From NCBI GenBank assembly GCA_013297655.1, contig JAAFHV010000002.1, positions 50,375-114,374 on the forward strand: a stretch of DNA of 64,000 bases, in the 5' to 3' direction. Position 1 is the first letter of the stretch. Every line of letters starts with the position of its first letter. The stretch is from Myxococcales bacterium (GTDB lineage Bacteria > Myxococcota_A > Polyangia > Polyangiales > Polyangiaceae). This document shows, piece after piece, positions 19,331-27,915 of the stretch. The translations under genes were made by a program, and so were the position numbers. A model generated the notes under the pieces. The model was given only the letters and a program-made list of their open reading frames with translations, did not search any database and was not told where the DNA came from.

Positions 19331-21058
19331 ATGGCCACCCTCGTCCGAGCCAAGCGCACAGCGTCCCTCCTCAAGAAGCCCGCGCCGAAAAAAGCCGCGA
19401 CCGTAGGCGCCTCTCCCGCGAAGCTGCGCGCCGGCCTCCGCACCTTCGCCCTCGACGTGCCCTTCGCCATGCGCGCCGTCGCGAGCGCTTCGGGGGCCAA
19501 GTGGAGCGCCGACCACGGCGTGTTCACGATCGAAGCGGAAACCCTCCCCAAAGCGCTCCGCCCGTTCCTCCCGCAGCCGTACTCGTGGGAGCGCCACGTG
19601 CAATACGTGATCGACGAAGCCGAGGGGCGCGACGTCACACGTAAGCCGAGCAAGCCCACCGCGAGCATCGTTCCTCGCGATCACCAAGTCGCCGCGACCA
19701 AGGCCATCTTGGACGCCAAAAAACGCGGCCGGCCCGGCTTTCTGCTCGCCGACGACGTGGGCCTCGGGAAGACGATCTCCACCTGGTCGGCCATCCTCGC
19801 CACGAACGCGGAGAGCGTGCTCGTGGTCGCGCCGCTCGCCGTCCTCGCCCACTGGCGTCGCACGATCGAAGCGATGGGCGACGGCGGAAAAGACATCATC
19901 GTGACCAACTACGAGCGCCTCGGGAAGCTCTTCGAGGTCAGCGCCGAGGCCCGTAAAAAGATCCGCTCCAAAAAAGGTCTCGCCCGCGCCGGCAAAGCGC
20001 AAGAGCTCGACGTCATCGTGTGGGACGAGAGCCACCGCTGCAAAAACCCGACTGCCGCGCGGTCGAAGCTCGCCGCCAAGCTCAACGCGGAGTGCGATTT
20101 CCGCCTCTGGCTCTCCGCCACGGCAGGGCAAACCCCGCTCGAGCTCTCGTACCTCGCGCCCCTTCTTGCCAGTGTCACCGGCGCGAAAGCGAGCGACCTC
20201 AAAGACTTCGAGGCGTGGTGCGAAAAAGAAGGCCTCGGCCTGAAGCGCGGCGCTTATGGAAAATGGGAGTGGCGCGGCGACCCCTCGGACACCGCAAAAA
20301 TGCGCGCGATGCTCTTCGAGCCCACCCGCGGCGCGCCCCCTGCCGGCCTCCGCCGCCGACCAGAGGACATCGCCGGTTGGCCGGAGCTGAACCGCATCCT
20401 GTCGCCGATCGAGCTCGATCCCGAAGCACGTGCACTCTACATGGAAGCCTGGTCCACGTTCCGCAAGGAGATGGCCCTCGCCCCGCGCGGCAAAGATCCC
20501 AAAGGTGCCCTCGCCGCCGCCCTTCGCCTGCGCCAAAAGAGCTCCCTCGTTCGCGCGGGAGGCACCGTAGAGCTGGTGCGCGAGCTGCTCGACAACGGGC
20601 ACCAAGTGGCCGTCTCGGTCGCGTTCATGGACACCCTCGAGCTCATCAAGGGCGCCCTCGACGACGTCCCGATCGCGGAGATTCACGGCAAGCTCTCCGC
20701 CCAAGCGCGCGAGGCCGAGCGCATGCGTTTCCAGCGCGGCGAAGCGAAGGTCGTGCTCTTTACGGTCGAAGAGGGCATCTCCCTCCACCAGGGCGAGCAC
20801 AACGAAGCGCCGCGCTCGCAGGTCATCCACGACCTTCGCTGGTCCGCGATCCAAATGGCCCAAATCGAAGGCCGCTGCCATCGTGATGGCCGCTTCGCGC
20901 AGGTCTACTGGGCTTATGCCGACGCCACGGTCGAAGAGCGCATCGCCCGTGTGGTCGCGCGTCGCATCGTCTCCATGAAAGAGCTCGTCGGCGACGACAC
21001 CGAGACGGTCAAAGAGATCGAGCGGCTCCTCTCCGAGGCCGGCGAGGGCGAGGACTGA
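19331..21058 (+). CDS. orphan SNF2-family DEAD-box-like helicase, phage-like
   Basis: Encodes 575 residues. Superfamily 2 ATPase of the SNF2 branch: Q-like region PRDHQVAATKAIL, Walker A DDVGLGKT (144-148 core GLGKT), motif Ia VVAPLAVLAHW, motif II DESH (232-235), motif III LSATAGQTP (261-268), and motif V/VI QMAQIEGRCHRDGR near 528. The N-terminal part (KWSADHGVFTIEAE ... YSWERHVQYVIDEAEG) precedes the helicase core. Compact length and single-domain form resemble helicases of actinobacteriophages more than chromosomal chromatin-type SNF2 or RapA proteins. It stands alone, without nuclease, methylase or defence partner. Probably uses ATP to translocate on double-stranded DNA. No Shine-Dalgarno visible. 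Confidence 0.85.
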   Translation: MATLVRAKRTASLLKKPAPKKAATVGASPAKLRAGLRTFALDVPFAMRAVASASGAKWSADHGVFTIEAETLPKALRPFLPQPYSWERHVQYVIDEAEGRDVTRKPSKPTASIVPRDHQVAATKAILDAKKRGRPGFLLADDVGLGKTISTWSAILATNAESVLVVAPLAVLAHWRRTIEAMGDGGKDIIVTNYERLGKLFEVSAEARKKIRSKKGLARAGKAQELDVIVWDESHRCKNPTAARSKLAAKLNAECDFRLWLSATAGQTPLELSYLAPLLASVTGAKASDLKDFEAWCEKEGLGLKRGAYGKWEWRGDPSDTAKMRAMLFEPTRGAPPAGLRRRPEDIAGWPELNRILSPIELDPEARALYMEAWSTFRKEMALAPRGKDPKGALAAALRLRQKSSLVRAGGTVELVRELLDNGHQVAVSVAFMDTLELIKGALDDVPIAEIHGKLSAQAREAERMRFQRGEAKVVLFTVEEGISLHQGEHNEAPRSQVIHDLRWSAIQMAQIEGRCHRDGRFAQVYWAYADATVEERIARVVARRIVSMKELVGDDTETVKEIERLLSEAGEGED

Positions 21059-21098
21059 TCGCGCCGCAGGTCGTCGTGGTCGGCTCCTTCGTGCGCGC

Positions 21099-21311
21099 TC
21101 AGTAGCTCACTTGCACCTGCACACGCCCGAGCTCGCCGGTGAGCCCTTTGCGGTTCGTCTCACGATCGCTCGCCATCACTGTGGTCGTCACCTCGAGCGC
21201 GCGGAACGCACGCCGGCCTCCACTTCCTTCACGATCGTGAGCGGCGCGTTCGTCTCCGTCTTGCCCGCGCGGCGGCGGAATCGACACGCGAGGGGAGCGC
21301 CGGGCTCACGA
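21099..21311 (-). pseudogene. frameshifted C-terminal remnant of an unknown protein
   Basis: Minus-strand codons from about 21311 to 21202 read as good coding sequence (GKTETNAPLTIVKEVEAGVRS) with GC-rich third positions, then hit a stop in that frame. The adjacent frame takes over at LEVTTTVMASDRETNRK and continues GLTGELGRVQVQVSY to a stop at 21099. A single 1-base deletion (or 2-base insertion) near 21200 joins them into one plausible C-terminus. No start or N-terminal part is left upstream, where the 21449 gene begins on the other strand. The original family is not recognised. Confidence 0.42.
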
Positions 21312-21448
21312 GTTGGCTGCGGACGCGAGAGGCGAGATCCGTCCGGGTACGGGAGCCCCCGAACGTGTGCCTCGCTGTGCCGCCGAAGCGCCGTTTAGAG
21401 CAATTTCTCGGGTAAAATGGCCTGGACCGAGACCTGCAAAAGGGAGGC
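21312..21448. other. upstream region of the 21449 gene
   Basis: With the remnant to its left, this completes a 390-base interval without an intact gene. The last 40 bases are AT-richer (TTTAGAGCAATTTCTCGGGTAAAATGG in two parts) and could hold the promoter of the downstream gene. Confidence 0.3.
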
Positions 21449-22267
21449 ATGCGCCTTCACTTCCTTGGAATCGGAGTCTTCATGTCGCTCCTCGTGAGCA
21501 CGCAGGCCTACGCCGATGACTCGAGCGTCGAGAGTCCAGCGCCACTCGGAGAAACACCCACGCCGCTGCCCGCAGCTCCGCCACCGTCGGCCGTGACGCC
21601 CGCGGCGCCCGCGACTGTGGCGCCTGCCGCGCCGGCGCCGGCCCCCGTGCTCGTCGCGCCGCGCGCCCCCACGGTCGCCCCCCGGTTAGCCATGCCCACG
21701 CTTTCACTCGCGGAGGCGAGCTCGTGCGCGGAGCTCCCGGACGGTTGTCCCCGCGGCGCGGTCGCGCCTTCGCCCGCCGCTCCAGAAGCTGCGGAGTCCG
21801 TGCGCGGATCGTCGGAGTGGTACGGGCACCAGACCCTGATCATGGACGGCGTGACGCTCGGGGTCGGCGTGCTGGGCATCAGCGCGGGCTCCGCGGAAGC
21901 CGCGATCGCGGCCACGATCATGTACGGCGCGGGCGCGCCCCTCGTGCACCTCGGAAATGGGCACCCGTGGATGGCGCTCGCGAGCCTGGCGACACGCGGC
22001 TCGGCCCCGTTCGTCGGAGGTTTCAGCGGCGCCCTCGTCGGGCTGGCGGCAGGCCCTCGCGACTCGAACGGCGGATTCATCGGACCGCTCGTCGGGTTCG
22101 CGGTCGGCTCCGTGACCGGCGTCGTGGCGGCCGTCGTCCTCGATGCTGCCGTCTATTCGCGCGAGCGGAAGGCTCCGCCGCCCGCGTGGGACGGCAAGCC
22201 CACCCTCGCGCCGACCGCCTCGGTCACACCCGGCGGCGCGAGCATCGGTCTCGGAGGCGCGTTCTGA
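21449..22267 (+). CDS. exported Pro/Ala-rich protein with glycine-rich membrane segments
   Basis: Encodes 272 residues. AAAGGGAGG site 2-8 bases before ATG; Sec signal peptide (cut after AYA, residue 22). Residues 30-120 are Pro/Ala/Thr-rich with two cysteines (CAELPDGC). The C-terminal half has glycine-rich hydrophobic stretches (VTLGVGVLGISAGSAEAAIAA, PFVGGFSGALVGLAAG, GPLVGFAVGSVTGVVAAVVLDAAVYSRE outlined) that look like closely packed membrane or amyloid-like helices. Function unknown. Ends 22 bases before a solitary operator-like palindrome. Confidence 0.7.
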   Translation: MRLHFLGIGVFMSLLVSTQAYADDSSVESPAPLGETPTPLPAAPPPSAVTPAAPATVAPAAPAPAPVLVAPRAPTVAPRLAMPTLSLAEASSCAELPDGCPRGAVAPSPAAPEAAESVRGSSEWYGHQTLIMDGVTLGVGVLGISAGSAEAAIAATIMYGAGAPLVHLGNGHPWMALASLATRGSAPFVGGFSGALVGLAAGPRDSNGGFIGPLVGFAVGSVTGVVAAVVLDAAVYSRERKAPPPAWDGKPTLAPTASVTPGGASIGLGGAF

Positions 22268-22289
22268 GGAGGCGCGCTCCCGTCTTGAA

Positions 22290-22310
22290 AAGCGAACGGG
22301 TCGTTCACTT
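22290..22310. promoter_or_regulatory. solitary TetR-operator-like palindrome
   Basis: AAGCGAAC-GGGTC-GTTCACTT, directly followed by ATG. It nearly copies the palindrome at 27916-27936 (arms differ by one base; spacing and the following ATG identical). Here it lies between two convergent gene ends, with no regulator and no convincing ORF after the ATG. Confidence 0.6.
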
Positions 22311-22327
22311 ATGCGCGCGGAGCCCTG

Positions 22328-23473
22328 CTACCGACGCATGCGATGCGTCGGGCCGGTGGGACCGGTCTGGCCGGTGAGGAGGCCCACGTCTTCGCGCGGG
22401 GTGCGGATCGTGTCCGGATCTTGCGGCCGCGGGGGCAAGCGCACGTGGGTCTCCAGCTCTTCCTCGGGGAAGGGATCGTGCTCGTCCTCTTCGCCGCGGG
22501 TCGCGATCGTCACCTCGTCCAGATCGGCCGCCCGCATCGTCACCGCGACGGGCAGGCGCGCGCGTAGCTTCTCGAGCGTGCTCTGGGTGAGCGTGGGTTC
22601 GGTGATCGCGGTCACGCCCTCTTCCGGCTCGAAGATCCGCGGGGGGCGTCGCACCGGCTTCTGAAGCACCGCGATCGTCGCGAGCGCGTCGAGCATCTCC
22701 GTCGCGGAGGAGAAGCGGCGGCCCATCTCTTTCGACATCGCCTTGTGCACGAGCGCGCCCAGATCGGTCGGCACGTCGGGGCGGCGGAGCACGACCGGCA
22801 AAGGGGGCCCGTCGAGGGCGAGGAGCAGCTCGCCGGTGGTCGAGCCCACGAACGGCCGCACCCCCGCGAGCATGTAATAGAGGCACACCCCGAGCGAATA
22901 AATGTCCGTCCGCGCGTCGACCGGTTTGCCGTCGACCTGCTCCGGCGCCATGAACGCGAGGCTGCCCACCACGTCGCCCGGCATGGTGAGACGAGAGCCG
23001 TAGTCGCGGCTGCCTTTGGCGACGCCGAAGTCGAGCAGCTTCACGCCGAGGCCACGGCGCCCTTGGGTCAAGAACACGTTCGCCGGCTTGATGTCGCGAT
23101 GAACGAGGTTCGCCGCGTGGGCCTCCTCGAGCGCGAGCAAGATTTGCTCTGCGACCGGACCGAGGACGGAAAAAGGCTGCGCGCCGTCGCGGGCCACGCG
23201 CTCCTCGAGAGACTCACCCTCGAGCAGCTCGAACGCGATGAACGGGCCCTCTTCGTCGGCGCCGCTCTCGTAGATGGTGACCACGTTCGGGTGCTTCACC
23301 GCCGCGCACATGCGCGCCTCGCGGAGGAAGCGCTCGACGATCACGGGATCGCGGCGGAGCTCGCGACGGAGCCGCTTCAAGGCGACGTGTCGGCCGAGGT
23401 CCACTTGCTCAGCTTCGTAGACCGTGCCCTGACCGCCTTCGCCGAGCTTTCGAAGGATGCGGTAGCTTGCCAT
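22328..23473 (-). CDS. Ser/Thr protein kinase (PknB-like), cytoplasmic
   Basis: Encodes 381 residues from ATG 23473 (MASYRILRKLGEGGQG). Complete Hanks-type kinase: Gly loop GEGGQGTVYE (11-20), Lys33, HRDIKPAN with catalytic Asp127, DFG at 148-150, activation loop with MPGDVVGSLAFMAPEQ, and DIYSLGVCLYYML. The kinase core ends near residue 270; the C-terminal 110 residues are acidic and contain no membrane helix or sensor domain, ending TGQTGPTGPT. A GTG 36 bases upstream is an alternative start. Myxobacteria use many such kinases in development and stress signalling; the substrate is unknown. Confidence 0.92.
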   Translation of the reverse strand: MASYRILRKLGEGGQGTVYEAEQVDLGRHVALKRLRRELRRDPVIVERFLREARMCAAVKHPNVVTIYESGADEEGPFIAFELLEGESLEERVARDGAQPFSVLGPVAEQILLALEEAHAANLVHRDIKPANVFLTQGRRGLGVKLLDFGVAKGSRDYGSRLTMPGDVVGSLAFMAPEQVDGKPVDARTDIYSLGVCLYYMLAGVRPFVGSTTGELLLALDGPPLPVVLRRPDVPTDLGALVHKAMSKEMGRRFSSATEMLDALATIAVLQKPVRRPPRIFEPEEGVTAITEPTLTQSTLEKLRARLPVAVTMRAADLDEVTIATRGEEDEHDPFPEEELETHVRLPPRPQDPDTIRTPREDVGLLTGQTGPTGPTHRMRR

Positions 23474-23588
23474 CGTGAGGGTGTTTCCGGCGCGGATGGA
23501 AGATGCCACGTACCCACCCGCCGCACAACGTAACGGCCTTCGAACCCCCCGAAATCCCTAGGAAACACGCGTTCGTACGCGATCGCGC

Positions 23589-24566
23589 TCAGGGCCCCGG
23601 TCGTGCTCGTTTCACGCAGGTGGGAGGCTCGGACGTGGTGGTGACCGCGCGTCGGTCGAGGCTCACCCGCACCACGTCGCCCGCGACGGGTGCACCATAC
23701 ACCATCACGAGGGTACGCCCCTCGAGCCACGCGATGAAGGGAGCGCCCATCTCGGGTCCGCCTTGGCGCTCGAGGTCGAGGTCGGTCTCTTCCAGGGTGT
23801 CCTCGTTCACGAACACGATCGAGCTGCCCCCCGAGTCGATCACGGCGATCTCGTTCGGGCGCGTGCGCAATGCATGGATACCCGCGTAACAGCCGCCGAG
23901 CGACACCGCGCCGGGCATGTCGATCCCGGAGGGCCACGTTTTCTTCGGATCGACCAGCGAGAGCGAGCAACCGGGGCCTTCGTCGACCCACGTCTTCAAC
24001 ACGATCCCCTGGCCGATGAACCCCTCGAACGACACGTGCTCGTCGTACGCGATGGGCGCGCGCTTCAAGACCTTCTTCGGGCTCTTTTGCTCGAGGATCC
24101 CGGTCGCTTTTTTGGGCTCGCGGAGGCCACCCTCGAGCCGAAACGAGAGCTTCCCGTCGGCGCTCTCTTTGCGAAACGGCGTCTCGGGGAGGGGCGGTGG
24201 CCGTCCCTCGCGGAGCGCCTCGAGGCGGTAGTCGCCATGCGGTCCCACGCTCGTGCACGCGCGCGTCTCGGGGGAGCCGTTCTCGTCGGGACCTTCGAGC
24301 TCGAGGCAGAAGAACACACGCTCCTTCTCGGGCCACGCCGCCATCAAGTGGTACGAGCGCGAGTCCTCCGAGAGGCACGCCGGCTTCTCTTTCGGGCCCG
24401 CGTCCGGACCGGGATCGACCGCGAGCGGCGGCGCCGACACCCGCGCTATCGGAATGACATCCGCGGGTGGTGCGGCCCGGGCGCCGCACGCGGCGAGCAC
24501 GACGAGGAACGGCAGCAGCAATCGTGCGCTCATGCCTCGGAGAACGCTCGACCGCCGCGCTCTCAT
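23589..24566 (-). CDS. lipoprotein of unknown function
   Basis: Encodes 325 residues. The ATG at 24566 overlaps the stop of the upstream gene (ATGA), suggesting coupled translation; an internal ATG at 24533 would give a shorter signal (MSARLLLPFLVVLAAC). Lipobox LAAC, Cys about 27. The body has Cys pairs and beta-rich segments (VWSPRT-like none seen; CSLSLVDPKKTWPSG, GGCYAGIHALRTRPNEIAVIDSGGSS) consistent with a small propeller-like or WD-type fold, without a recognised family. Co-directional with and just downstream of the SGNH-like lipoprotein. Confidence 0.68.
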   Translation of the reverse strand: MRARRSSVLRGMSARLLLPFLVVLAACGARAAPPADVIPIARVSAPPLAVDPGPDAGPKEKPACLSEDSRSYHLMAAWPEKERVFFCLELEGPDENGSPETRACTSVGPHGDYRLEALREGRPPPLPETPFRKESADGKLSFRLEGGLREPKKATGILEQKSPKKVLKRAPIAYDEHVSFEGFIGQGIVLKTWVDEGPGCSLSLVDPKKTWPSGIDMPGAVSLGGCYAGIHALRTRPNEIAVIDSGGSSIVFVNEDTLEETDLDLERQGGPEMGAPFIAWLEGRTLVMVYGAPVAGDVVRVSLDRRAVTTTSEPPTCVKRARPGP

Positions 24567-25495
24567 TTCACGGCCAGGTAGATCGCATAAAGGAACGACG
24601 GAGCGATGCGCGTGCCTTGGGTGGGGCAGATGTGGCCTTGGCTGTCGTCGTCGCCGTTGGGGCCCGATTGGGGGCTCAGGCACGTGCGGGTGGAGCGCAC
24701 CTCTTGGCAAATGCGCCACACGCCTCCCACTTCGCAGCGCGCGCCGGTCGCGGGGACGCGGCTCTCGATGTCTTGGATGTCGTAGACGACGTCTTGCGGG
24801 AACGTGGTGAGCATCCACTCGCGGAGCTGCATTTTTGCAGGGTTTTCCGCGGTATCGAACACGAGCGGCGGTGTCACGTGGACCACCTTTTTGCCCGCCG
24901 CTTTGATCGCGGTCACCGCGTTCATGTAGGCGGTCTTGGCGGTGGCGAGCAGCGCGGGCGTCACGTCGGCGTACCCGTACTTCATGATCGACACCGCGAG
25001 CGCTGCGTTCCCGGCCTTGGTCGACTCGGTCTGCCAGCGCGCAGTCTTTTGCGTCGGGTTGCCGTTGTCGACCCCGAATTGCCTAAAAATCTGCCCATTC
25101 AGGCCCGCACCGACCGTGGTCGTGTACGTGCGGTAGTTCTGTCCGTTCGCTTCGCAGCCGTCTTCCAAGTCTTGTCCGACCGACTGATGAAGGAAGAGCG
25201 AGGGCACGGTGCCGACCTTCGCTTTTTCGTTCGCGGGCAGCGCCGCCCACGCCGCGATCCCAGCCACGCCGACCACGTTCGCCGCGGTGCCGCCGTCGGT
25301 GGGCACTGGGGTCGACCCATCGGGACCCGGGATCACCGCGCCGTCGGGGGCGATCGTCGGGACCGGAGTCGTCGAGGTCGCGGTCGACGTCGGTGAGCCA
25401 TCGGCAGCGCCGCCATCTGAGGTCGAGTCCGGAGTGGTGGTGGTGGAGCACGCGACGAGAGCGAGTGAAGCGACGAAGGACAAACGTGAATCCAT
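24563..25495 (-). CDS. lipoprotein, tentative SGNH-hydrolase-like
   Basis: Encodes 310 residues from ATG 25495. Signal ending ALVAC (lipobox), Thr/Ser/Asp/Gly-rich linker to about 75, then a globular domain. FLHQSVGQDLEDG resembles the HHS-type block I of SGNH-like esterases; ALAVSIMKYGYADV, GKKVVHVTPPLVFD and the terminal SQGHICPTQGTRIAP block are placed like later strands and the His block of that fold. The classical GDSL Ser is not clear, so the assignment is weak. Forms a two-gene unit with the 23589 lipoprotein (4-base overlap). Confidence 0.55.
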   Translation of the reverse strand: MDSRLSFVASLALVACSTTTTPDSTSDGGAADGSPTSTATSTTPVPTIAPDGAVIPGPDGSTPVPTDGGTAANVVGVAGIAAWAALPANEKAKVGTVPSLFLHQSVGQDLEDGCEANGQNYRTYTTTVGAGLNGQIFRQFGVDNGNPTQKTARWQTESTKAGNAALAVSIMKYGYADVTPALLATAKTAYMNAVTAIKAAGKKVVHVTPPLVFDTAENPAKMQLREWMLTTFPQDVVYDIQDIESRVPATGARCEVGGVWRICQEVRSTRTCLSPQSGPNGDDDSQGHICPTQGTRIAPSFLYAIYLAVK

Positions 25496-25674
25496 CGCAC
25501 CATCGTAGTGCAGCGAACGGCGCGAATCCCGTGTGTCCTCGAAGTCCACCGGCACGGCGCCCTACGCGCACGTACGAACCGCGTCAACCGCTGGAATTTC
25601 CCTCGCTTTCGCCGTCGCTAGATCGCCGATCAGGGCGACGGGATTCAACCTCTTCCGTGCTCTAGCGGAAGCCG

Positions 25675-26256
25675 TCAGCGGTAGGGGAGCTTCTGCCACT
25701 GGCACCCGTCGTGCTTGAACTCGGCGCGGGCGGCCTGCGAGCACCCCCATCGGTGGAGGCGATTGCACGAGAGCTCGAGGATGCGCAGCCGCGCGCAGCT
25801 CGTCGTCGACATCTGCGGAAGGAGCATGCTCACGAGGCGTGCGTCGTCGTTGCGCTCGTAGGCCATCGCGATCTCCATCTCCTCGGCTTGGTGCGCGATC
25901 ATGGTCTGCGACGCCGGCGCCATGTGAATCACTTGGCTCATCTCGGTCGGTGTCGGCGGCACGACCACCGGCGCGACCTCGACGACGGGCTCGGGGGGGC
26001 GATGCATCGGGACCCGCGTGAGCGCGTACATCACGCCGACCGCGGCGAGCCCCCCCGTGGTCGCGACGATCGCGGTGAGCTTCGAGGGCCGCTTTTTCAC
26101 CCGTGGTCGATCGCCGTCACGAACGGCGGGCGCGCGATACGGGTGCCCCACGCTCGCGTTCGCGTTCGCGTTCACCTCGTTCGGTGCGGGCGCCGCGTCT
26201 TCCCACTCCTCTTCGTCGTCATCGTCGTCTGACGAAAGCCGCGGCGCGTGCCCCAT
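25675..26256 (-). CDS. single-pass membrane protein with acidic N-terminus
   Basis: Encodes 193 residues. Cytoplasmic N-terminus has an Asp/Glu run (SSDDDDDEEEWEDAA), then Arg/Lys-rich RVKKRPSK before one membrane helix (about 60-79, LTAIVATTGGLAAVGVMYAL). The outside part has a Pro/Val linker (EVAPVVVPPTPTE) and a helical domain with four cysteines at the end. No family recognised. The acidic/basic switch next to the helix suggests a type II topology. Ribosome binding site not evident. Confidence 0.65.
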   Translation of the reverse strand: MGHAPRLSSDDDDDEEEWEDAAPAPNEVNANANASVGHPYRAPAVRDGDRPRVKKRPSKLTAIVATTGGLAAVGVMYALTRVPMHRPPEPVVEVAPVVVPPTPTEMSQVIHMAPASQTMIAHQAEEMEIAMAYERNDDARLVSMLLPQMSTTSCARLRILELSCNRLHRWGCSQAARAEFKHDGCQWQKLPYR

Positions 26257-26338
26257 CGTCCGAGCGTACCAACCGAACGGCGCAAGCGAAGGTCCCCCGC
26301 GCGAAGATCTTCACGCGCGCGCAATCCTTCGTATTCGT

Positions 26339-27286
26339 TCATGAATCTCCCGGCGCGGTGTCCGCTCTTGTTCGGCGAGGGGAGAGCCTCAGGGCGCGCC
26401 GCACGAGATCACGGAGCGCGGACGTGCCCGCGTCGTTCGCCGATCGCACGTGCCACATCTGCTTCACCCGGATCGCCGGCAACGGGATCGGAGCGCCGAG
26501 GACGCGCAGAGGGAGCATCTTCGCGTACGTGGTCGCGAGCTTCTTCCCCAGGGTCGCGACGGCATCGGACCGCGCGACGACGAGGGGCGCGAGCGTGAAG
26601 TGAGGCACCGCGACCACGACTTTGCGCGCCGAGCCGATCCGCGCGAGGGCCACGTCCACGATGCGGTTCGCCTCTCCGAAGAGCGCGATCTCCACGTGCG
26701 GAAGGGCGGCGTAGGTCACCACGTCGAGGCGCTTCGCGCGCTGCAGGGTCGGGTGCGTGCGCGCGACGATGCACACGAGGGTGTCGTCGTACACCGGCTC
26801 CGCGATGCAACCGGTCGGCACGGTCGGCGGAACGCCCACGAGCAAGTCCACGTCGCCGGTCGCGAGCCCGTCCCGCGCCATCATGTGCTCGATCGTGACG
26901 ATTCGCAGCGACGCGAGGGGCATCTTCGCTCGAAGCCGCGCGCCGAGCTCCGGGACGAGCAGCGCCGCCACCAAGTCGGTGCACGCGATCGTGAAGCGTC
27001 GGGTCGTCGTCCTCGGATCGAACGTCTCGCCGTGGACCACGCCGCGCAGCGTCTCCATCGCTCCCGCGAGGCGCGGCGCGATCGCGAGCGCACGAGGAGT
27101 GGGCACGAGGCCTCCCGGACCACGCACGAGGAGCGGATCGTCGAAGACGCGGCGCAGGCGCGCGAGGGCGTTGCTCACCGCCGATTGTGTGACGTGGAGC
27201 CGCGCCGCCGCCCGCGTCGCGCTCCCCTCCTCGAGCACGGTCGCGAGCACGAGGAGGAGGTTCAGATCGATCGCCGATAGATTCAC
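26339..27286 (-). CDS. LysR family transcriptional regulator
   Basis: Encodes 315 residues from GTG 27286 (MNLSAIDLNLLLVLATV), the usual beginning of this NodD/LinR-like LysR group. The frame is also open to ATG 27304, but that would put the start inside a perfect palindrome that is more likely the operator. HTH: GSATRAAARLHVTQSAVSNALARLRRVFDDPLLVR (residues about 22-56). The remaining part is the effector-binding domain with TTTRRFTIACTDLVAALLVPEL. Divergent from a VOC-family enzyme gene, its probable target. Confidence 0.88.
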   Translation of the reverse strand: MNLSAIDLNLLLVLATVLEEGSATRAAARLHVTQSAVSNALARLRRVFDDPLLVRGPGGLVPTPRALAIAPRLAGAMETLRGVVHGETFDPRTTTRRFTIACTDLVAALLVPELGARLRAKMPLASLRIVTIEHMMARDGLATGDVDLLVGVPPTVPTGCIAEPVYDDTLVCIVARTHPTLQRAKRLDVVTYAALPHVEIALFGEANRIVDVALARIGSARKVVVAVPHFTLAPLVVARSDAVATLGKKLATTYAKMLPLRVLGAPIPLPAIRVKQMWHVRSANDAGTSALRDLVRRALRLSPRRTRADTAPGDS

Positions 27287-27290
27287 GAGC

Positions 27291-27317
27291 GTGATGGTAG
27301 CCATCACGGACCATCAC
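27291..27317. promoter_or_regulatory. LysR operator candidate between lysR and VOC gene
   Basis: Perfect 7-bp inverted repeat GTGATGG-TAG-CCATCAC (27291-27307), followed by a third copy of CCATCAC at 27311-27317, three bases later. It lies in the 67-base spacer of a divergent lysR pair, where an autoregulatory and a second site are expected. Confidence 0.62.
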
Positions 27318-27353
27318 TGGAGCGTATGAACGTCCGGTCGTAAACGTTTGGCG

Positions 27354-27845
27354 ATGAAGCTCGCCCTCGCCCACGTCACTCTCCCTGTTACCGACCTCGC
27401 CGTCGCGGAAGCCTTCTACGTCGACCTCCTCGGAGCCCGGCTCGCGCGGCGCTTCGATCGCGCCACGTTCGTCGCAAGTCGCCCCGATCGTGCTCACGAG
27501 GCGGACGCACCCAACAGCCCGCTCCACCTCGCGCTCTCGTTCGGCCCTCCCGAGCCCGAGCTCCAGCTCTTTCTCCAACCCGAAGGCGAGCCGAGCGTGG
27601 AGCGGCCCCACCCTCACGTCGCGTTCGCGGTCGAGCCGGACGCGCTCGCCGAGCTCGTGACGGCGCTCCTCGCCCGTGGGATCCCGGTCGAAGGTCCGCT
27701 CCGCCTCGGTCCTCCCGGGCAGGCGTCGGTCTACTTCTTCGACCCGTTCGGCAACCACCTCGAGCTCACCGCGCAGGGGTACCGAGGTGATGCGCCGCTC
27801 GCGCTCCCAGACATGAAGAAGCTTGTCTACCGATGGACGACCTGA
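27354..27845 (+). CDS. VOC (glyoxalase/bleomycin-resistance) family protein
   Basis: Encodes 163 residues from ATG 27354 (a TTG 6 bases upstream is less likely). Two beta-alpha-beta-beta-beta modules of the vicinal-oxygen-chelate fold: LALAHVTLPVTDLAVAEAFYVDLLG at the start and HPHVAFAVEPDALAELVTALLARG in the middle, ending GQASVYFFDPFGNHLEL with the typical metal-ligand Glu. Such proteins are lyases, dioxygenases or antibiotic-binding proteins; substrate not predictable. Divergent from and probably controlled by the LysR gene. Confidence 0.85.
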   Translation: MKLALAHVTLPVTDLAVAEAFYVDLLGARLARRFDRATFVASRPDRAHEADAPNSPLHLALSFGPPEPELQLFLQPEGEPSVERPHPHVAFAVEPDALAELVTALLARGIPVEGPLRLGPPGQASVYFFDPFGNHLELTAQGYRGDAPLALPDMKKLVYRWTT

Positions 27846-27915
27846 CGCGGCGTTCGGACGGCCGGGGAAGAAGAGGAAGCGCGACGTCCTTGACTTCGAT
27901 CGCGTCCGAGCTCAA

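Noticed and set aside
19217..20881. 554-codon minus-strand ORF opposite the SNF2 helicase
   Set aside because: Antisense frame of a strongly coding gene; no recognisable domain.
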